A DNA stretch of 64,000 nt from Geosiphon pyriformis (Eukaryota > Glomeromycota > Glomeromycetes > Archaeosporales > Geosiphonaceae), in assembly GCA_016748015.1 (NCBI GenBank), contig JAAOMT010000586.1, positions 186,001 to 250,000 of the forward strand. Direction: 5' to 3'. Below the pieces are notes generated by a model that saw nothing but the letters and a program-made list of their open reading frames with translations, was not told the DNA's origin and searched no databases. A program made the translations under genes and the position numbers. How positions within the stretch are numbered: position 1 is the stretch's first letter; each line of letters opens with the position of its first letter. This document shows positions 9,980-23,188 of this stretch, piece after piece.

Positions 9980-11300
9980 AAATATTTATCTCAATTACTA
10001 ATAGCCCAAACTACTGCTAAGCATTCCTGCTTAATAACTGAATAGTTTTGTTCTGCTGATGAAAGTGTTCTATTTGTATATACTATAGCATGTTTCTTGC
10101 CATCTTTATTTTTTTGTAAAAGAATAATACCAAGTCTATAACTAAATATATTAGTATAGAGAATAAAAAGTTGATTCAAATTAGGTTGCATGAGGATAAG
10201 TTCTGTAACCAATTTTTTTTTCAAAGTTTCAAATGCTTTTTGTTAATGTGTATTTCAGTAATAATTGACAATTTTTTAAGTAGCTGATTAAAAAAAAACG
10301 ATTTTGGAAAAATTCTTAATGAATTTGCAATAATAGAAGGCCAATCCAAAAAAAGAGCATAATTCATAAACATTTATTGATTGTCTAATGTTCTGGACTT
10401 TTTCAACTTTGGCTGAATCAAAAAAAATTTCATCTTTTATAATAAAATAACCAAGAAACTAAGTAAATTAATATTCAAAGAAAGATTTAATAAGATTGAT
10501 CTTGAGACCAACATTTCTGAGAAGATCAAAAATCTTTTGTAAATGTTCAAAGTGTTTATCTCAGGTTTTTGAATATACCATTATGTTGTTCAAATAAACT
10601 AGAACAAAGTTTTTTTTTATTGATTTAAATACTTTGTTTATTAAGCATTGAAAAATAGAAGAAGCATTAGTAAAACCAAAAGACATGACTATAAATTTAT
10701 AAGGTAATAAAAGCAGTTATTTTTTTGGTTTCTGGATTTATTTTTACTTGCCAAAATCTAGCAGTTAAATTAATGGTTGAAAAGAAAGCAGCACCATTAA
10801 ATTGGTCTAATATTGTATTAATTTTAAGAAGTAAGTACATATCTCTTTCAGTAATAGTATTTAATTGACAGTAATTAACACAAAAGCATAGGGTTTTACT
10901 TTTTTTGGATACTATTACAACTGAAAATGCTTATTTGCTCTTGGTTTTTTGTATAAATTCAAGATTTTTTATTTGGTTTATTTCTTTCTTAATAAATTTA
11001 TTATTGTATTGATTGAACTAATATGGCTTTAGATAGATAGAATGAGTTTTTTTAATAGTAATAGTATGTTGTATTACATGGATATGTCTAGAAATATTAC
11101 CTTTTTTTGAGATAACTGGATTGTTTTTAGCCAGTAGGTTTTTAATATTTATCTTTTTTTCTTTTAAAGAGGTTTTTTTTTGCTCTATTATTAATAATTG
11201 TATTTCTGGTAGTTTATTTTCAAAAAACTTTTGTACTTTTTTTATCTTTTTTTTTGGTATTAAGCTAATAAGTTTTCAATTTTTGTAATAGATCAGACAA
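9980..11300 (-). pseudogene. Reverse transcriptase and RNase H of element C
   Basis: From 10930 down, the - strand reads FCVNYCQLNTITERDMYLLL, then ILDQFNGAAFFSTINLTARF, typical gypsy RT palm motifs. The catalytic YxDD box at 10585-10596 reads YLNN: both Asp codons GAC have become AAC. RNase H is open at 10224-9991 (NIFSYRLGIILLQKNKDGKK, SSAEQNYSVIKQECLAVVWA). Many stops interrupt the region. The loss of both catalytic Asp residues by G-to-A change agrees with the nonsense pattern elsewhere in the window. Confidence 0.9.
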
Positions 11301-11639
11301 AATTTGCATTTATTGCTAAAAAAATACAGAAGTTTATTACATCAATATTGGGCACAAGAGCCATGCTATTAATAGTTGTATTTGGCTTTCTTACTAGATT
11401 TTTGGTTAAAGATTCTTCTAAGCATATCATAATAAGACCAATAAATTATTTTGTTATTTACAATAATTTTTTTTCTGTTTGTTTTGACATTATTTAATGG
11501 CTTGCTATTATTAGTAAAGATAATATAAATAAGTTTAACAATTTTTTTTTGTTTTTTTTTGTTTTTTTTTTTATCATTTTTTTTATTATCTGATTTATCT
11601 AATTGTTTTTTTTTTGGTTCTGCTTGAGCGCTGAAAAAG

Positions 11640-13164
11640 TTGTCTAATAATAATACTTAATTACAATAGGCTTTTTATTACATTTGATAGTTAATTTGCA
11701 TAGTTTATAATTAAGTAATGCTTTTGCTTTCTTGAATTATTCATTGTCAACAATAATAGTGTATTTTTTGGTTTTAGAAACTTCCATATTAGTTTTAATG
11801 CTAATACCATTGATGTTGTTACTTATAGAATATAGAAAGTATATTAACATATAAATTAGCCAATCAGAAGTAGAATTTCTCTTAGAAAAATTGCAAGCTT
11901 TCAGGAATTTCAGAATTTTTGTATAAGGAATCACAGAATTTCAGAATTCCAGGATTCCTCTTAAAGGAATTGCAGAATTCTAGAAATTGCAGAATTCCTG
12001 GTGTAAAGAATTAAAAAATTGAGGAATCTTAGTTATGTATATATAGCAGTAGCATTAAAAATAGAAAGGACAAACTTCTTAGTTTAGATTTGATCTAAGC
12101 AACTTTTCTATTTCCAAATATTAATAAATAATTATTCACTATCTCAATTCATTCTCCACTATCAACACTTCATGTTGATAGTAACTGATACTTAATCACA
12201 CTGGAACAATAGCTCTTGATCATAGCTATTAACAGAATATTAATTTTTATTGCTTTGGCTTATTTTTTATTTATTTTTTTTATTTTTTTTATTCTTTTTT
12301 GTTATTTTTTTCATTTTATTAATTGATTAAAGATTAAAAAATGCTGAGTTACAAATGTCATAGGGACTGGTAAAAGACCCATGAAACAAGAGTAGAGAAC
12401 TCATAGATTTGAGAATAGTTTATCAAAAAAATTACCAACTACCATGCTAAAAAAGAAATTCAATAGAATTGTGATTTTGGAAAACTACTGAAACAACAAT
12501 TAAATTTCTGTTCATTATACAAAGAACTTAACTAAAACCTTCAAATACAAACAACTTACAGATATTACCAATGTTATTAAGCAAATTAGCACCAAGTTAT
12601 GGGTTTGTTATTTAATTTGAGACCCCAAATAATCATCTGTAATAATGTAAACAAAAACAGTTTTGGTTATATTCAGACTTTTTTTCTTGTTATCATGTAC
12701 ATTGATTATTGGTCAAATAGAAAGCTTATTAATTTTTCTGCCAATTGCTTTAAGAAAGTGTTTGACAATAACATTAACAAATAATTTACTGTTTAATATT
12801 AAGTCAATAAAATAACCAGCTATTTGTGTTTTGCAAATTAAAAGAATAATATTTCTATTGTTAGCAAATTCAGTATGACAAAAATGCTTATTGGTTTTTG
12901 ATGTTTTCTTTTTAGAAATCAAGAATTGCAAAAATTTTTTCTAAACTATAAATGAATTATTAATTGGCCAAAAGTTATATGTCTTGAAATTTTTATAAGA
13001 TCTTTAACAATAGAATAAAGACAAGATTTTTGTACTATTTTTGAAGATTTCAACTTTAGGGAATTTTTAAAAACTTTAGTCTTTGGTGGCTTATTATTAT
13101 CAACAGTTGATGTGAAAGCTTTATTAAGGTTCAGAGCAAAATCAATCTTGGCTTTCTTTTTCAT
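11640..13164 (-). pseudogene. Aspartic protease region of element C, split by solo LTR D
   Basis: The 13164-12946 and 12931-12645 pieces read through ITFGQLIIHL and IAGYFIDLILNSKLFVNVI. In the second motif the normal DSG catalytic triad reads NSK, again explicable by G-to-A changes. Solo LTR D sits at 11817-12644. Beyond it the frame resumes (INGISIKTNMEVSKTKKYTI, then KKAKALLNYKLCKLTIKCN), leading into RT. The 65-codon ORF at 11737-11934 is a chance fusion of LTR and pol sequence. Confidence 0.8.
11817..12644 (+). repeat. Solo LTR D (LTR family 1) inside element C pol
   Basis: The 828-bp LTR is in + orientation, starting TGTTAC and ending GTAATA, flanked by a perfect 4-bp duplication ATGT (11813-11816 and 12645-12648). 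It contains the family 1 hairpin (ACTATCAACA CTTCA TGTTGATAGT, 12158-12182), a TATGTATATATAGC box near 12034-12047 and the GGAATTC repeat cluster (about 11890-12010). No internal sequence adjoins it, so it is the product of LTR-LTR recombination. Confidence 0.9.
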
Positions 13165-13169
13165 TTTTG

Positions 13170-14640
13170 TTGAATTAGAGAGATTGATTGCCAGTTTATC
13201 TATATTATAATCATTATTAGTTAGATTAAAAGTATAAAAGAGGTTTTTTTTTTATTGACTTGTACTTTTACCCTTTGGAGATGTACTTACTATTTAAAGA
13301 CTAATAAACAATGGCTTCAACTAAAAGATCTTCTTCAAAGAAATTAATGTTGACATAATTAAATCTTTGATTAGGAACATTATTGTTGTTGGGTTTATTG
13401 TTTTAAATATCATTGTTTTTAGGAACTAAAAGAAGCAAGAAAGAATTGTTGCAATCTCTTGAAAAATGTCTAGTTAATTCATAGTAATAATATATTAGTG
13501 GGTCATAATTTTGTTGTTTTTAATATAATGATTGCTAAGGCTAATTAAAACATAATTTAAATCTAGATTTTTGTAGTTGTTAAGTTTCTTTGACTGCTTA
13601 AGTTAAGTGTTCTAGTAACTAAGCAAAATTGGCTGTAAGTCTATTTATTAATTGTTTATTTAAGTCTTGAGTTTAAGCAACAAAAAAGGTAGCAGCTATT
13701 TGAAGAGCAGAAGCCATAATAGAAGTAAAAACAAAAACTAGAAATGTGAATTCCAAATACATTTTTTGGTTGTCTTCTATTCTTTAAACAAATTCAATAG
13801 TCATATCTATGGTAGAATTATTTTTTAAAGCCAAGAAAAGCCAAAAAGCATACAAAAAATTAGTTTTCAATTTTTTTGTAAAGGAATGAATCTTTTGTTT
13901 TTCTCTTCAGTTTTTTCCAAAGTTTATCTATTTGATTAATTTTCTAATTGCTTTGGCATATTTAGTTACAACTTTATCAAGATCTTGAGTTTTTTTTTAA
14001 TTTCATATGTTATTTGGATATTAAGATTGAAGTTTTAAATTTGTTTTTAAACCAAGTAGTAAAAAAAATATTGTCTTTTTCAGCATTTGCTAATGTTTAT
14101 TTAATAATTTTTTGCTGGGAATTGGCATTAGTTTCTTGTAAAAACCAGATGACAAAAGAATTTTGAAGATATTCACCAATGATTTAAAACTTGTAATCAG
14201 TATTATATTGGTTGGTTGTAATAGCTCTTTTAAAATTATCTAACTATTCAATTGGATTTTGTGCATCATCTTTGAATAAGAGTAATAAAGTGTTGTTTTT
14301 TTGTTTTAGAACAGTTTGTATATCTTGGAAGACAGCCAAAATGTTTGTTTGCATAGAATCAACAGCCATTGGTTTATAAATAGCTGTTTGTGTAAAATAT
14401 TCTAATTTATTTGAAAAAAGATTAAAAACAGAAGTGGTTTGGTAATTTTTTTCTTATGTTTTAAAAAAAGTTTTAGCTAATTGATAAGCAACAATTTAAA
14501 TGTGAATTTGGTAATTCAGATATTAAAAATTAGAAGGCTGTTGTTTAAAGATTGTTAAGTATAAAAGCTGATTAATGCTGTTGTTTCTTTTTTTAAAAGT
14601 TTCTTTCAAATAGGCTTGATTAAAGAAATAAGTTGTATAG
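13170..14640 (-). pseudogene. Gag of element C
   Basis: Reading down from about 14370, the - strand gives MQTNILAVFQDIQTVLKQKN, FKDDAQNPIE.LDNFKRAIT, NTDYKF.IIGEYLQNSFVIW, FTTWFKNKFKTSILISK, a typical Ty3/gypsy capsid core with Trp and Gln codons turned into stops. Near 13500 the zinc knuckle reads YYYELTRHFSRDCNN, where a CCHC box would have CxxCG. The Cys-to-Tyr and Gly-to-Glu changes are all single G-to-A. The leader between the primer site and gag is about 14640-14860. It is non-coding now. Confidence 0.8.
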
Positions 14641-14865
14641 ACTATATAGATTTTAGCTGAATGCTTATTTAGGAACCAGTTCTAAAAGTCTTGAAATTGT
14701 CTAATGAATTGTTTTTTAAGAGGAAAGCAGATTAAACAAAAGAGCAGAAAATTGAGTGCAATAAAATTTAAGTTGTTTCTGTTGTATATTACAAAGTATT
14801 CTTCTAATTGTTGTGACAAGTATAAATAATTATTCATACAATAAAAAAATAAGTGGATTTTGACA

Positions 14866-14883
14866 ACATTACAGGAAGCACCA
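14866..14883 (-). promoter_or_regulatory. Putative tRNA primer binding site (element C)
   Basis: The - strand reads TGGTGCTTCCTGTAATG six bases inside the 5' LTR. It matches element B's TGGTACTTCCTGTGAGG in its first part, suggesting the same tRNA primer. Element H carries a decayed version (TACTGCTTCCTATAA). Confidence 0.6.
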
Positions 14884-14889
14884 CTTTTA

Positions 14890-15541
14890 TGTTACAGGTT
14901 GGAGTAACATGTTAATGAATAGCAAAAAAAAACAGAATTGTAGAATAATAAAATTAATAAAAGAGAATTTAACTTTAAGAAGCAAATTAAATAAGTATGG
15001 ATTCAATGTACAAGATCAGTTTTATAAAATATTTTAGTTACTAATCTTTTTAAAAAATAACTAAGGAATCTAAAGATAAAGAGATAGTCTATACTGTCAA
15101 CAAATAATAATATACTAATATAAATTTATGTCTTATATTAACACTCTTAAAATTTGATATTAGATATCAAATGTACTTTTCAGTCATGTTTTATTTAATA
15201 ATCTTTAAATACTACAATTATAAAAGTTAAAAAAAAGATAGATAAATGTCAACAAATAATTTTTTATTCCAAGATATTTAGATACTTAAAAATAAAAAAA
15301 GAGGAATAAACAATAGAAAAAAGATTAAAATAATAGTTATTATTTTATTTATTCTTAATTAATTGCTATATGCTTTGTTATATCTGAAAGACTTATTATT
15401 TATATAGCTATTAAAAATGGTCAATAATCAGGTCAATAAGTAGATTAATAATTATTATATAAAAATAGTGTGGCTAATTATATAATATTAATGGCTAATA
15501 CATATGATAACTAATAAAAACTATGAATTTCAACCATAATA
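14890..15541 (-). repeat. 5' LTR of element C (LTR family 2)
   Basis: The 652-bp LTR has ends TGTTAC and ATAATA. It is homologous to 7088-7750 and 18087-18813, and is followed by GTAT at 15542-15545, matching the left flank of the element. Confidence 0.9.
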
Positions 15542-15545
15542 GTAT

Positions 15546-16079
15546 TATGTATACATTTTGGCATAATACTTTCATTATTATTACTGAATTATTTAAGTTC
15601 TTGCTTTTTTGAAAAATCTAAGAGTGCAATGTTATTCATAGAAAAGTACAAAAAAGAAAGTAAGAAAAAATAGACCAATAGAAAAATAGTACTTAGTGAA
15701 TAAATACAATATTAAAAATTATAACATATTGTCAGTGAATTATGGCACATTGCTTAGCAATAAGCATATTGTCAGAAAATTATGATATATTGCTTAGCAA
15801 TAAGCATATTATTAGAGAAAATAGAGCATATTGTTCAAGAAAATATGAGATTTCATATAACAAAAAATATGTATATATAGTAAGAGTATTAGAAACAGAA
15901 AAGACAGAATCAATACAAACAAAATTAGTAAAACTCATTAATTACCCAATACTTTTTTCTTCAAAAGATAGTTTTCTACAACTTAAAATAAAATCAACTT
16001 ATATATAAATAAAATATTAATTATTACCTAAAATTCATATACAATCACTTAATTAAGAAATATTAATCAATTCCATATT
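15546..16079. other. Spacer between elements C and H, with tandem repeat
   Basis: This is unassigned AT-rich DNA. An 88-codon ORF (15742-16008, +) lies here, but its first part is encoded by the tandem repeat and it resembles no family I know, so I do not call it a gene. Confidence 0.5.
15725..15833 (+). repeat. 40-bp tandem repeat, 2.7 copies
   Basis: Units start at 15725, 15765 and 15805. Units 1 and 2 differ at a few positions and the third is partial and diverged. Each complete unit contains the palindrome TTGCTTAGCAA followed by TAAGCATATTG, so the array can fold into hairpins. Confidence 0.8.
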
Positions 16080-18813
16080 ATTAACATTCCATGTTGCTTT
16101 AAAAAAATATTTGATAATAACACTAATAAATAATTTATTGTCTAAAATCAGATTAATAAAGTAGTTAGCTATTTGGACTTTGCAAATTAAAAAGATAGTA
16201 TTGCTATTGTTAACAAGTCTAGCTTAACAAAAATACTTGTTAATCTGTAGTGTTTTTTTTTTGGTATTAAAAATTTGTAAAGATTTTTTTTAAACTGTAG
16301 ATAGATTATTAGTTGGCCAAAAGTAATGTGTATTAGAATTTTTATAAGATTTTTAACAACAAAATAAAAACCAAATTTTTGCATTATTTTTGAGAGTTTT
16401 AACTTTAAAAATTTTTTGAATACTTTAGTTTTTAATGGTTTATTATTATTAGCAGTTAATATAAAAGCTTTATTAAATCTAAGACAAAATTAATATTGGT
16501 TTTTTTTTCTTTTTTGTTGAGTTAGAGAAGTTAATTGCTATTTTATTTATATTATGATTATTATTAATTAAATTAAAAGTGTAAAAAAGGTTTTTTTTAA
16601 TTAATTTGCACTTTTATTCTTTAAATATATGTCTATTAATTTAAAAATTAATAAACAATGGCTTTAATTAAAAGATTCTTTTTAAAAAATTAATGTTAAT
16701 ATAATTAGATTTTTAATTAATGATATTATTATTAATAATTCTGTTGTATTAAGTATTATTGTTTCTAAAAGCTGAAAAAAACAATAAAAAATTGTTGCAA
16801 TCTCTTAAAAAATGTTTAGTTAATTTACAATAATAGTATATAAATAGGCCACAATTTTGCTGTTTTTAATAAAAAGACTTTTAAGATTGATTAAAATGGA
16901 ATTTAAATCTGAATTTTTGAAGTTGTTGAATTTTTCTGACTGCTTAGACTAATAGGTTTAATAACCAGACAAAATTGTTGTAAGTTTATTTATTAATTGT
17001 TTATTAGGATCTTAAGTTTTAATAACAAAAAAGATAGTAGTATTTAAGAAATAATAGCTAAAATAAGAACAAAAGCAAAAACTGAAAATATGAATCCCAA
17101 ATACATTTTTTGGTTATCTTCAATTTTTTGTGTAAGTTTAATAACTATATTCATAATTGGATTTTTTTTTAGAGTCAAAAGAGGTCAAAAAACATAAAAT
17201 AAGTTAGTTTTTAATCTTTTTATTAAAAAATAAATTTTTTGTTTTCTATTTAGTTTTTTCCAGAGTTTATTTATTTAATAAACTTTTTGATTGCTTTGAC
17301 ATATTTGGTTATAATTTTATCAAGGTCTTGTGTTTTTTTTTTAATTCTATATACTATTTGAAAATCAAGATAAATGTTTTGAATTTGTTTTTAAACTAAA
17401 TAGTACAAAAATTATTATTTTTTAGTATTTATTAATGTTTATTTAATAATTTTTTGATAAGCATTAACATTAGTTTTTTGTCAAAACCAATTAACAAAAA
17501 AGCTTTAAAAATAGTCACTAATAATTTGGAACTTGTATTTAGTATTATGTTAGCTGACTATAGCTGTTTTTTAAAAATCATTTAACTATTTAATTAAGTC
17601 TTAAACATTATTTTTAAATAATAGTAATAAGATGTTATTTTTTTACTCTAAAGCAGTTTGTATGTCTTAAAAAGCAGCCAGAATGTTTGTTTGCATAAAA
17701 TTAACAACCATTGGTTCAGAAGTAGCTATTTATGTAAAATAATTTAATTTACTTAAAAAGAGATCAAAAACAAAAACAGTTTGATAGCTTTTTTCTTCTG
17801 TTTTAAAAAAAGTTTATTTAAAAAGATAAATTGTGTATACTATATAGATTTTGGTTAAATGCTTATTCAAAAACCAGTTTTAAAAGTTTTGAAATTATTT
17901 GTTAAATTGTTTTTCAATAGAAAAGCAAATTAAACAAAAGAGCAGAAAGTTGAGTTTAATAAAATTTAGATAATTTTTGTTGTGTACTACAAAGTATTTT
18001 TCTGATTATTATAGCAGATATAAATAATTACTTATACAATAAAAAATAAGTGAATTTTAACAATTTTATAGGAAGCAGTATTTTTATGTTATAAATTAAA
18101 ATAACAAATTAACAGATAGCAAAAAAAAACAGTATTGTAGAGTAATAAAAATAATTAAAGAAAAAATTACAATAAGAAAGCAAATTAAATAAGTAAGAAT
18201 TTTATGTGGATAATTAATTTCATAAAAATTACAGTTGTAAATTTTTTTGGAAATCTAAAAATAAAAAAATAGTTCATAATTGTTAATAAAATAATACTAT
18301 TGATATTATTCTATGTCTTAACTTGACAATTTTTAGAATTAATAACAAGTATTGTTGTGCTTTTTAATTATTTTTTTTATTTAATGAATTACAAAAGCAA
18401 ACAATTATTTTTCAAATTAATTCTAACGATACAAATTAAAAAAAAGAAAAAAATAAGATATGTAAATACCAACAAGTAATCTTTTATTTTAAAATGTTTA
18501 AATATTTAAAGATAAAAAAAAAAATAAGTAATATAAAAAAAAGTAATTAATAGTGAGTTTTATTTTGTTATTTTGATTATGTTTTTCTACAGTTGAGAAA
18601 TTTATTACTTATATAATTATTAAAAATAATCAACAATCAGGTCAATAACTAAGTTAATAATTAAATCAATAATCAGATCAATAATTAGGTTAATAATTAG
18701 GTCATTAATTAAGTTATTAATCAAGTTAACAATTATTATCTAAAAATAGAATTAATTATATAACATCTAATATATATAATAATTATTAAAAACCATGAGT
18801 TTTAATCATAACA
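16080..18813 (-). mobile_element. Truncated Ty3/gypsy element H, relative of C
   Basis: This holds a 5' LTR (18087-18813), a decayed primer site, gag and the start of the protease region, all on the - strand. It then breaks off near 16080. The - strand ORF at 16187-16384 (VVKNLIKILIHITFGQLIIY) aligns with the same segment in C at about 12946-13060 (IVKDLIKISRHITFGQLIIH). Gag (about 16400-17800) aligns with C at nucleotide level but is more AT-rich and full of stops. It is an older, 3'-truncated copy. Confidence 0.8.
18087..18813 (-). repeat. 5' LTR of element H (LTR family 2)
   Basis: The 727-bp LTR has perfect TGTTAT/ATAACA ends and is homologous to 14890-15541. It contains a local array of GGTCAATAATTA-like words at about 18636-18735 (repeats of roughly 12-14 bp). 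Confidence 0.8.
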
Positions 18814-21800
18814 ATAAAATAATGTCACAACAAGTTATATAAAAAAAACTTTTTTTCTTTAAAAAATATATTTTATTTAGAATTAAGCTTATATTTAAAT
18901 ATTATTGATTACAAATTAATCTAATAAAATTACCTTAAAAAACTAAAAATTTCTAATTATTATTGCTTTAAAATTGTGTATTTTCAAATTAACAAACTTA
19001 AAATTAATTAACTATTAATTTTAGTAATTATTAATATTTCTAAGTTAAAATCTAAAATAATTTTTTTATATATATTTCTTATTTTTTTTTTAGTTTAAAA
19101 ATTTTTTTATTTTTATATTATTAAATAATCTATAGTCAAGCTTTCTATAGAAAAGTTAACTTTTATAAAAAAGTAACTAATATATTATTAAGATAATTTA
19201 CAGACAAAATTTTTCTGTAAAAAAATCAAATTTTATCATAAAACAATTACATAAAAATAATAGACACAAAATTGGTTATTTTATTATAAGTCTAAAAATG
19301 TACTGCCAAAATATAGAAAAATACTTTGAAGATAAATTAGTTTATTAGAAGTTTATCACTTTTTATTAAACAGCAGAACTAATAGTTAACAATATTAATG
19401 ACATCAAAAAAAAAATAGAAATTTTTTTGGTAATATTTAATGTTTTTTTAAAAATAACATAATAACAATTACATTAAAGTAGTAATTGTATTTAATATAA
19501 TAACTCTAAAATATTATCAATTGATTTATACTTACTGTAAACAATAATTTAAAATCCAAAACAAAATTACAATTATTAAAAAAACACTTTTTTAATTTAT
19601 TAAAAACCAAATTAACAATTGTTTTTTTGAAGATTACAACTTTATAATAGTCAAACAAAATTTATTTAACAATTTAATTTACTATTTTTATACAGAATTA
19701 AAAGCTATTAATGCAGAAGCTTATATTACTTATTTTAAAAACTTAATTATAATATTATTTAATTTTGTAAAAAAAATATTTTGCTAACTTATAATTTGTT
19801 CTTAAATTTAAATTTAAATCTAAAACTAATAGTAAAAGCAAACAAAAAACCATTAAACCAATTCACATAACTTTCAATACACCAAAAACAACATTTAAAC
19901 AATTATAAATACTTAAGTAAAAAATTAGTTTTAAATTACAATTTTTTATTACAACTTTTTTAGTTTTACTTACTTAAACACAAATATCTAATTTATTATT
20001 TAATCATTTTTTAAGACCAAAAAACTTTATTAAAAGTTTTATCTAACAGCCAAAACTAATTTATACTAGTCCTAACTTTTTTAATTATTTAATCAAAAAC
20101 TAAAATAAATATACAAAATCTCTAGTCAATAAAAAAAACTTTTTTGAACCAATAAAAAAAAAACTGCAGATAACAAAAAAATAATAAAAAATAAATAAAT
20201 ATTGTTTATATTACAAAAATTTTAAAATTTTAAAAAAAAACTTTAAAATTAGGCTTTAAAAGTAGTTTAATAAAATTGTCAAAGCAAAAGATACCAATAA
20301 ATAAAACACAGCAAAAATATTAAAAACAATTTTTTATTTTTTATAAAAAACTATAATCAAATGGTTTAAAAACCTAATAGCACTTTTTAATAATTAGTAA
20401 GCTTTTAAAACTGTTTTTCTTGAATAGTTTACTAATAATAACATATTTATTATTCTTTAAAATCACTTTTGAAATATCAAACAAAAATTAATTAAATTTT
20501 TTATAACTTATCTAAAGAAGTTTAACAAATTTTTTTGAAAAATTAAACAATTAGAAAACAACAATTATTATTTCAATAACTAAATATTGAATTAATTTAT
20601 TATGAAACCAAAAAATAAATTCATTAAAAAAATTTGACCATATATATTAAAAAATTTAATTACTGTTATAATATATGTTAAAAACTATAAAATAGCAACC
20701 AAAAAAGCAAATTATACTAAATTTATCAATTTTGCTATTGGCAAAACCAAAAAAAAACATTATAACAAAGAATATTTTTGTAAAAATGGTATTTAATATA
20801 AGAAAAAATAAATATTTATTAATTTTTTTGTTTGTTTGTTAAATAGAATTAAAAATATAATATTATTAATAAGTTTATTAATATGTAAAAATTATGTATT
20901 AAAGCTTTAATTTTTAACTTTTTTATCTTAAATTGTTTAATACTTGTTAAAAAAATAATACTATATATATAATTTTTACTAAAAATTTGTTATTTAAAAA
21001 TTAATATAAAAAAATTTTAAATTATTTTAAAAACATAAATCTAGTATTATTTGAAATTTAACTTTAAATTATAAAAAAAAGATCTAATTATTCAACTTTA
21101 AATACAAAATAGAATATAAAACAATCTAATTAATAAATATTTTGTAGTTTTTAATATAATTAATTATTTAATATTGATAAATATTAGTAAAACTTGTTTA
21201 TTTGGTTTTGTTTTAGTTTTTAATTATAAAAATAATAATCAGATTACACTTTGTAAAAAATAATAAAAAAACATAAATTAATTATTTTTATACAATTATA
21301 ATTGAAAAATAAATTAACTTTTTAACTATTAAAAATAAATAAAAAATGAGTTTAATATTTAGTTATTATAAAACATTAATAATATTGTAAAAATACTTTT
21401 TTTGGTTTTATTGTAATATTTATTAAAACATTTAATTCAAATTAATAATTAATTTGTAATTGTTTTTGTAAAATTAAATAAAAAATAAAAAAAAACTTGT
21501 TTTATAAAAACACAAGTTTAAAGTTTAGTTTTAATAATATTAATATTTACAAAACCTGATAACTGTTTTGTTGAAAAGCTGAATTTGTTTTAATTTAATA
21601 TTTTTTTAAAAAATCAAGTTTTATTAAAAAACTTAGATAATAATTTATTTTTAAATTACATAAAGTAAAATCATGTAGATTCTTAAATAATAAAAAAATT
21701 GAAAGTTTTGTAGATGTTTTAACTAATATTTTAATGGTTAAAAATATTTTTAATGTAGTTATAACATATTAAAATAAAAAAGTTTCATAATTTGTAAAAT

Positions 21801-22075
21801 TAAGATAAGTAATACATTAAATTTTAAAAATAAGTGTTTTAATGTAAAATATTCTTAATTAGCTTAAATAGTTGGTTAAATATAAAAAATACATAAGCTG
21901 CATTTATTATAAGTAAATAGCAATTGGATTACATTCAATAAAGCATTATAAAAAATTTACAATAATGATAAAATTTATTTATTTATTAATAAACTCAATT
22001 AACTAAATTTTCTACATTAAAATCACCATTATTTCCTGCTTTATTATATCGAGTCTGATCATTCCTGAAAACCCA
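18814..22075. other. 3.3 kb very AT-rich DNA without a supported gene
   Basis: Composition is almost entirely A and T with long homopolymer runs. One frame at 20601-20800 (+) looks weakly coding-like (IATKKANYTKFINFAIGKTK) with a stop in its 5' part; I cannot identify it. Nothing else rises above background, and old repeats decayed beyond recognition are likely. Confidence 0.6.
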
Positions 22076-23041
<966 letters not shown>

Positions 23042-23188
23042 CAATTACTTTGTCATAAATTATCATGACTTGCGATCAAATTTAAGTCCGAATAATGGAG
23101 AAAACTCTCGGAAATTTTATTTTTCAATTATAAATATCAAATATAATTCTTTGTCGCATATTTTTAAAGTAATTTCACCCGTTCATGA

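Larger units (their letters stand above)
7088..15541 (-). mobile_element. Complete Ty3/gypsy element C with nested solo LTR
   Basis: The 8,454-bp element lies on the - strand: 5' LTR (14890-15541), primer site, gag, protease, RT, RNase H, integrase, a short terminal ORF, and 3' LTR (7088-7750). It is flanked by a perfect 4-bp duplication GTAT (7084-7087 and 15542-15545). A family 1 solo LTR (11817-12644) splits pol. Every gene carries multiple stops, many consistent with G-to-A changes, so it is dead. The polypurine tract has decayed to an A-run (about 7751-7770 on the - strand). Gag-PR-RT-RH-INT order defines it as Ty3/gypsy. Confidence 0.9.

Noticed and set aside
11737-11934. 65-codon - strand ORF
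   Set aside because: It crosses the boundary of solo LTR D and pol of element C, so it is a chance fusion.
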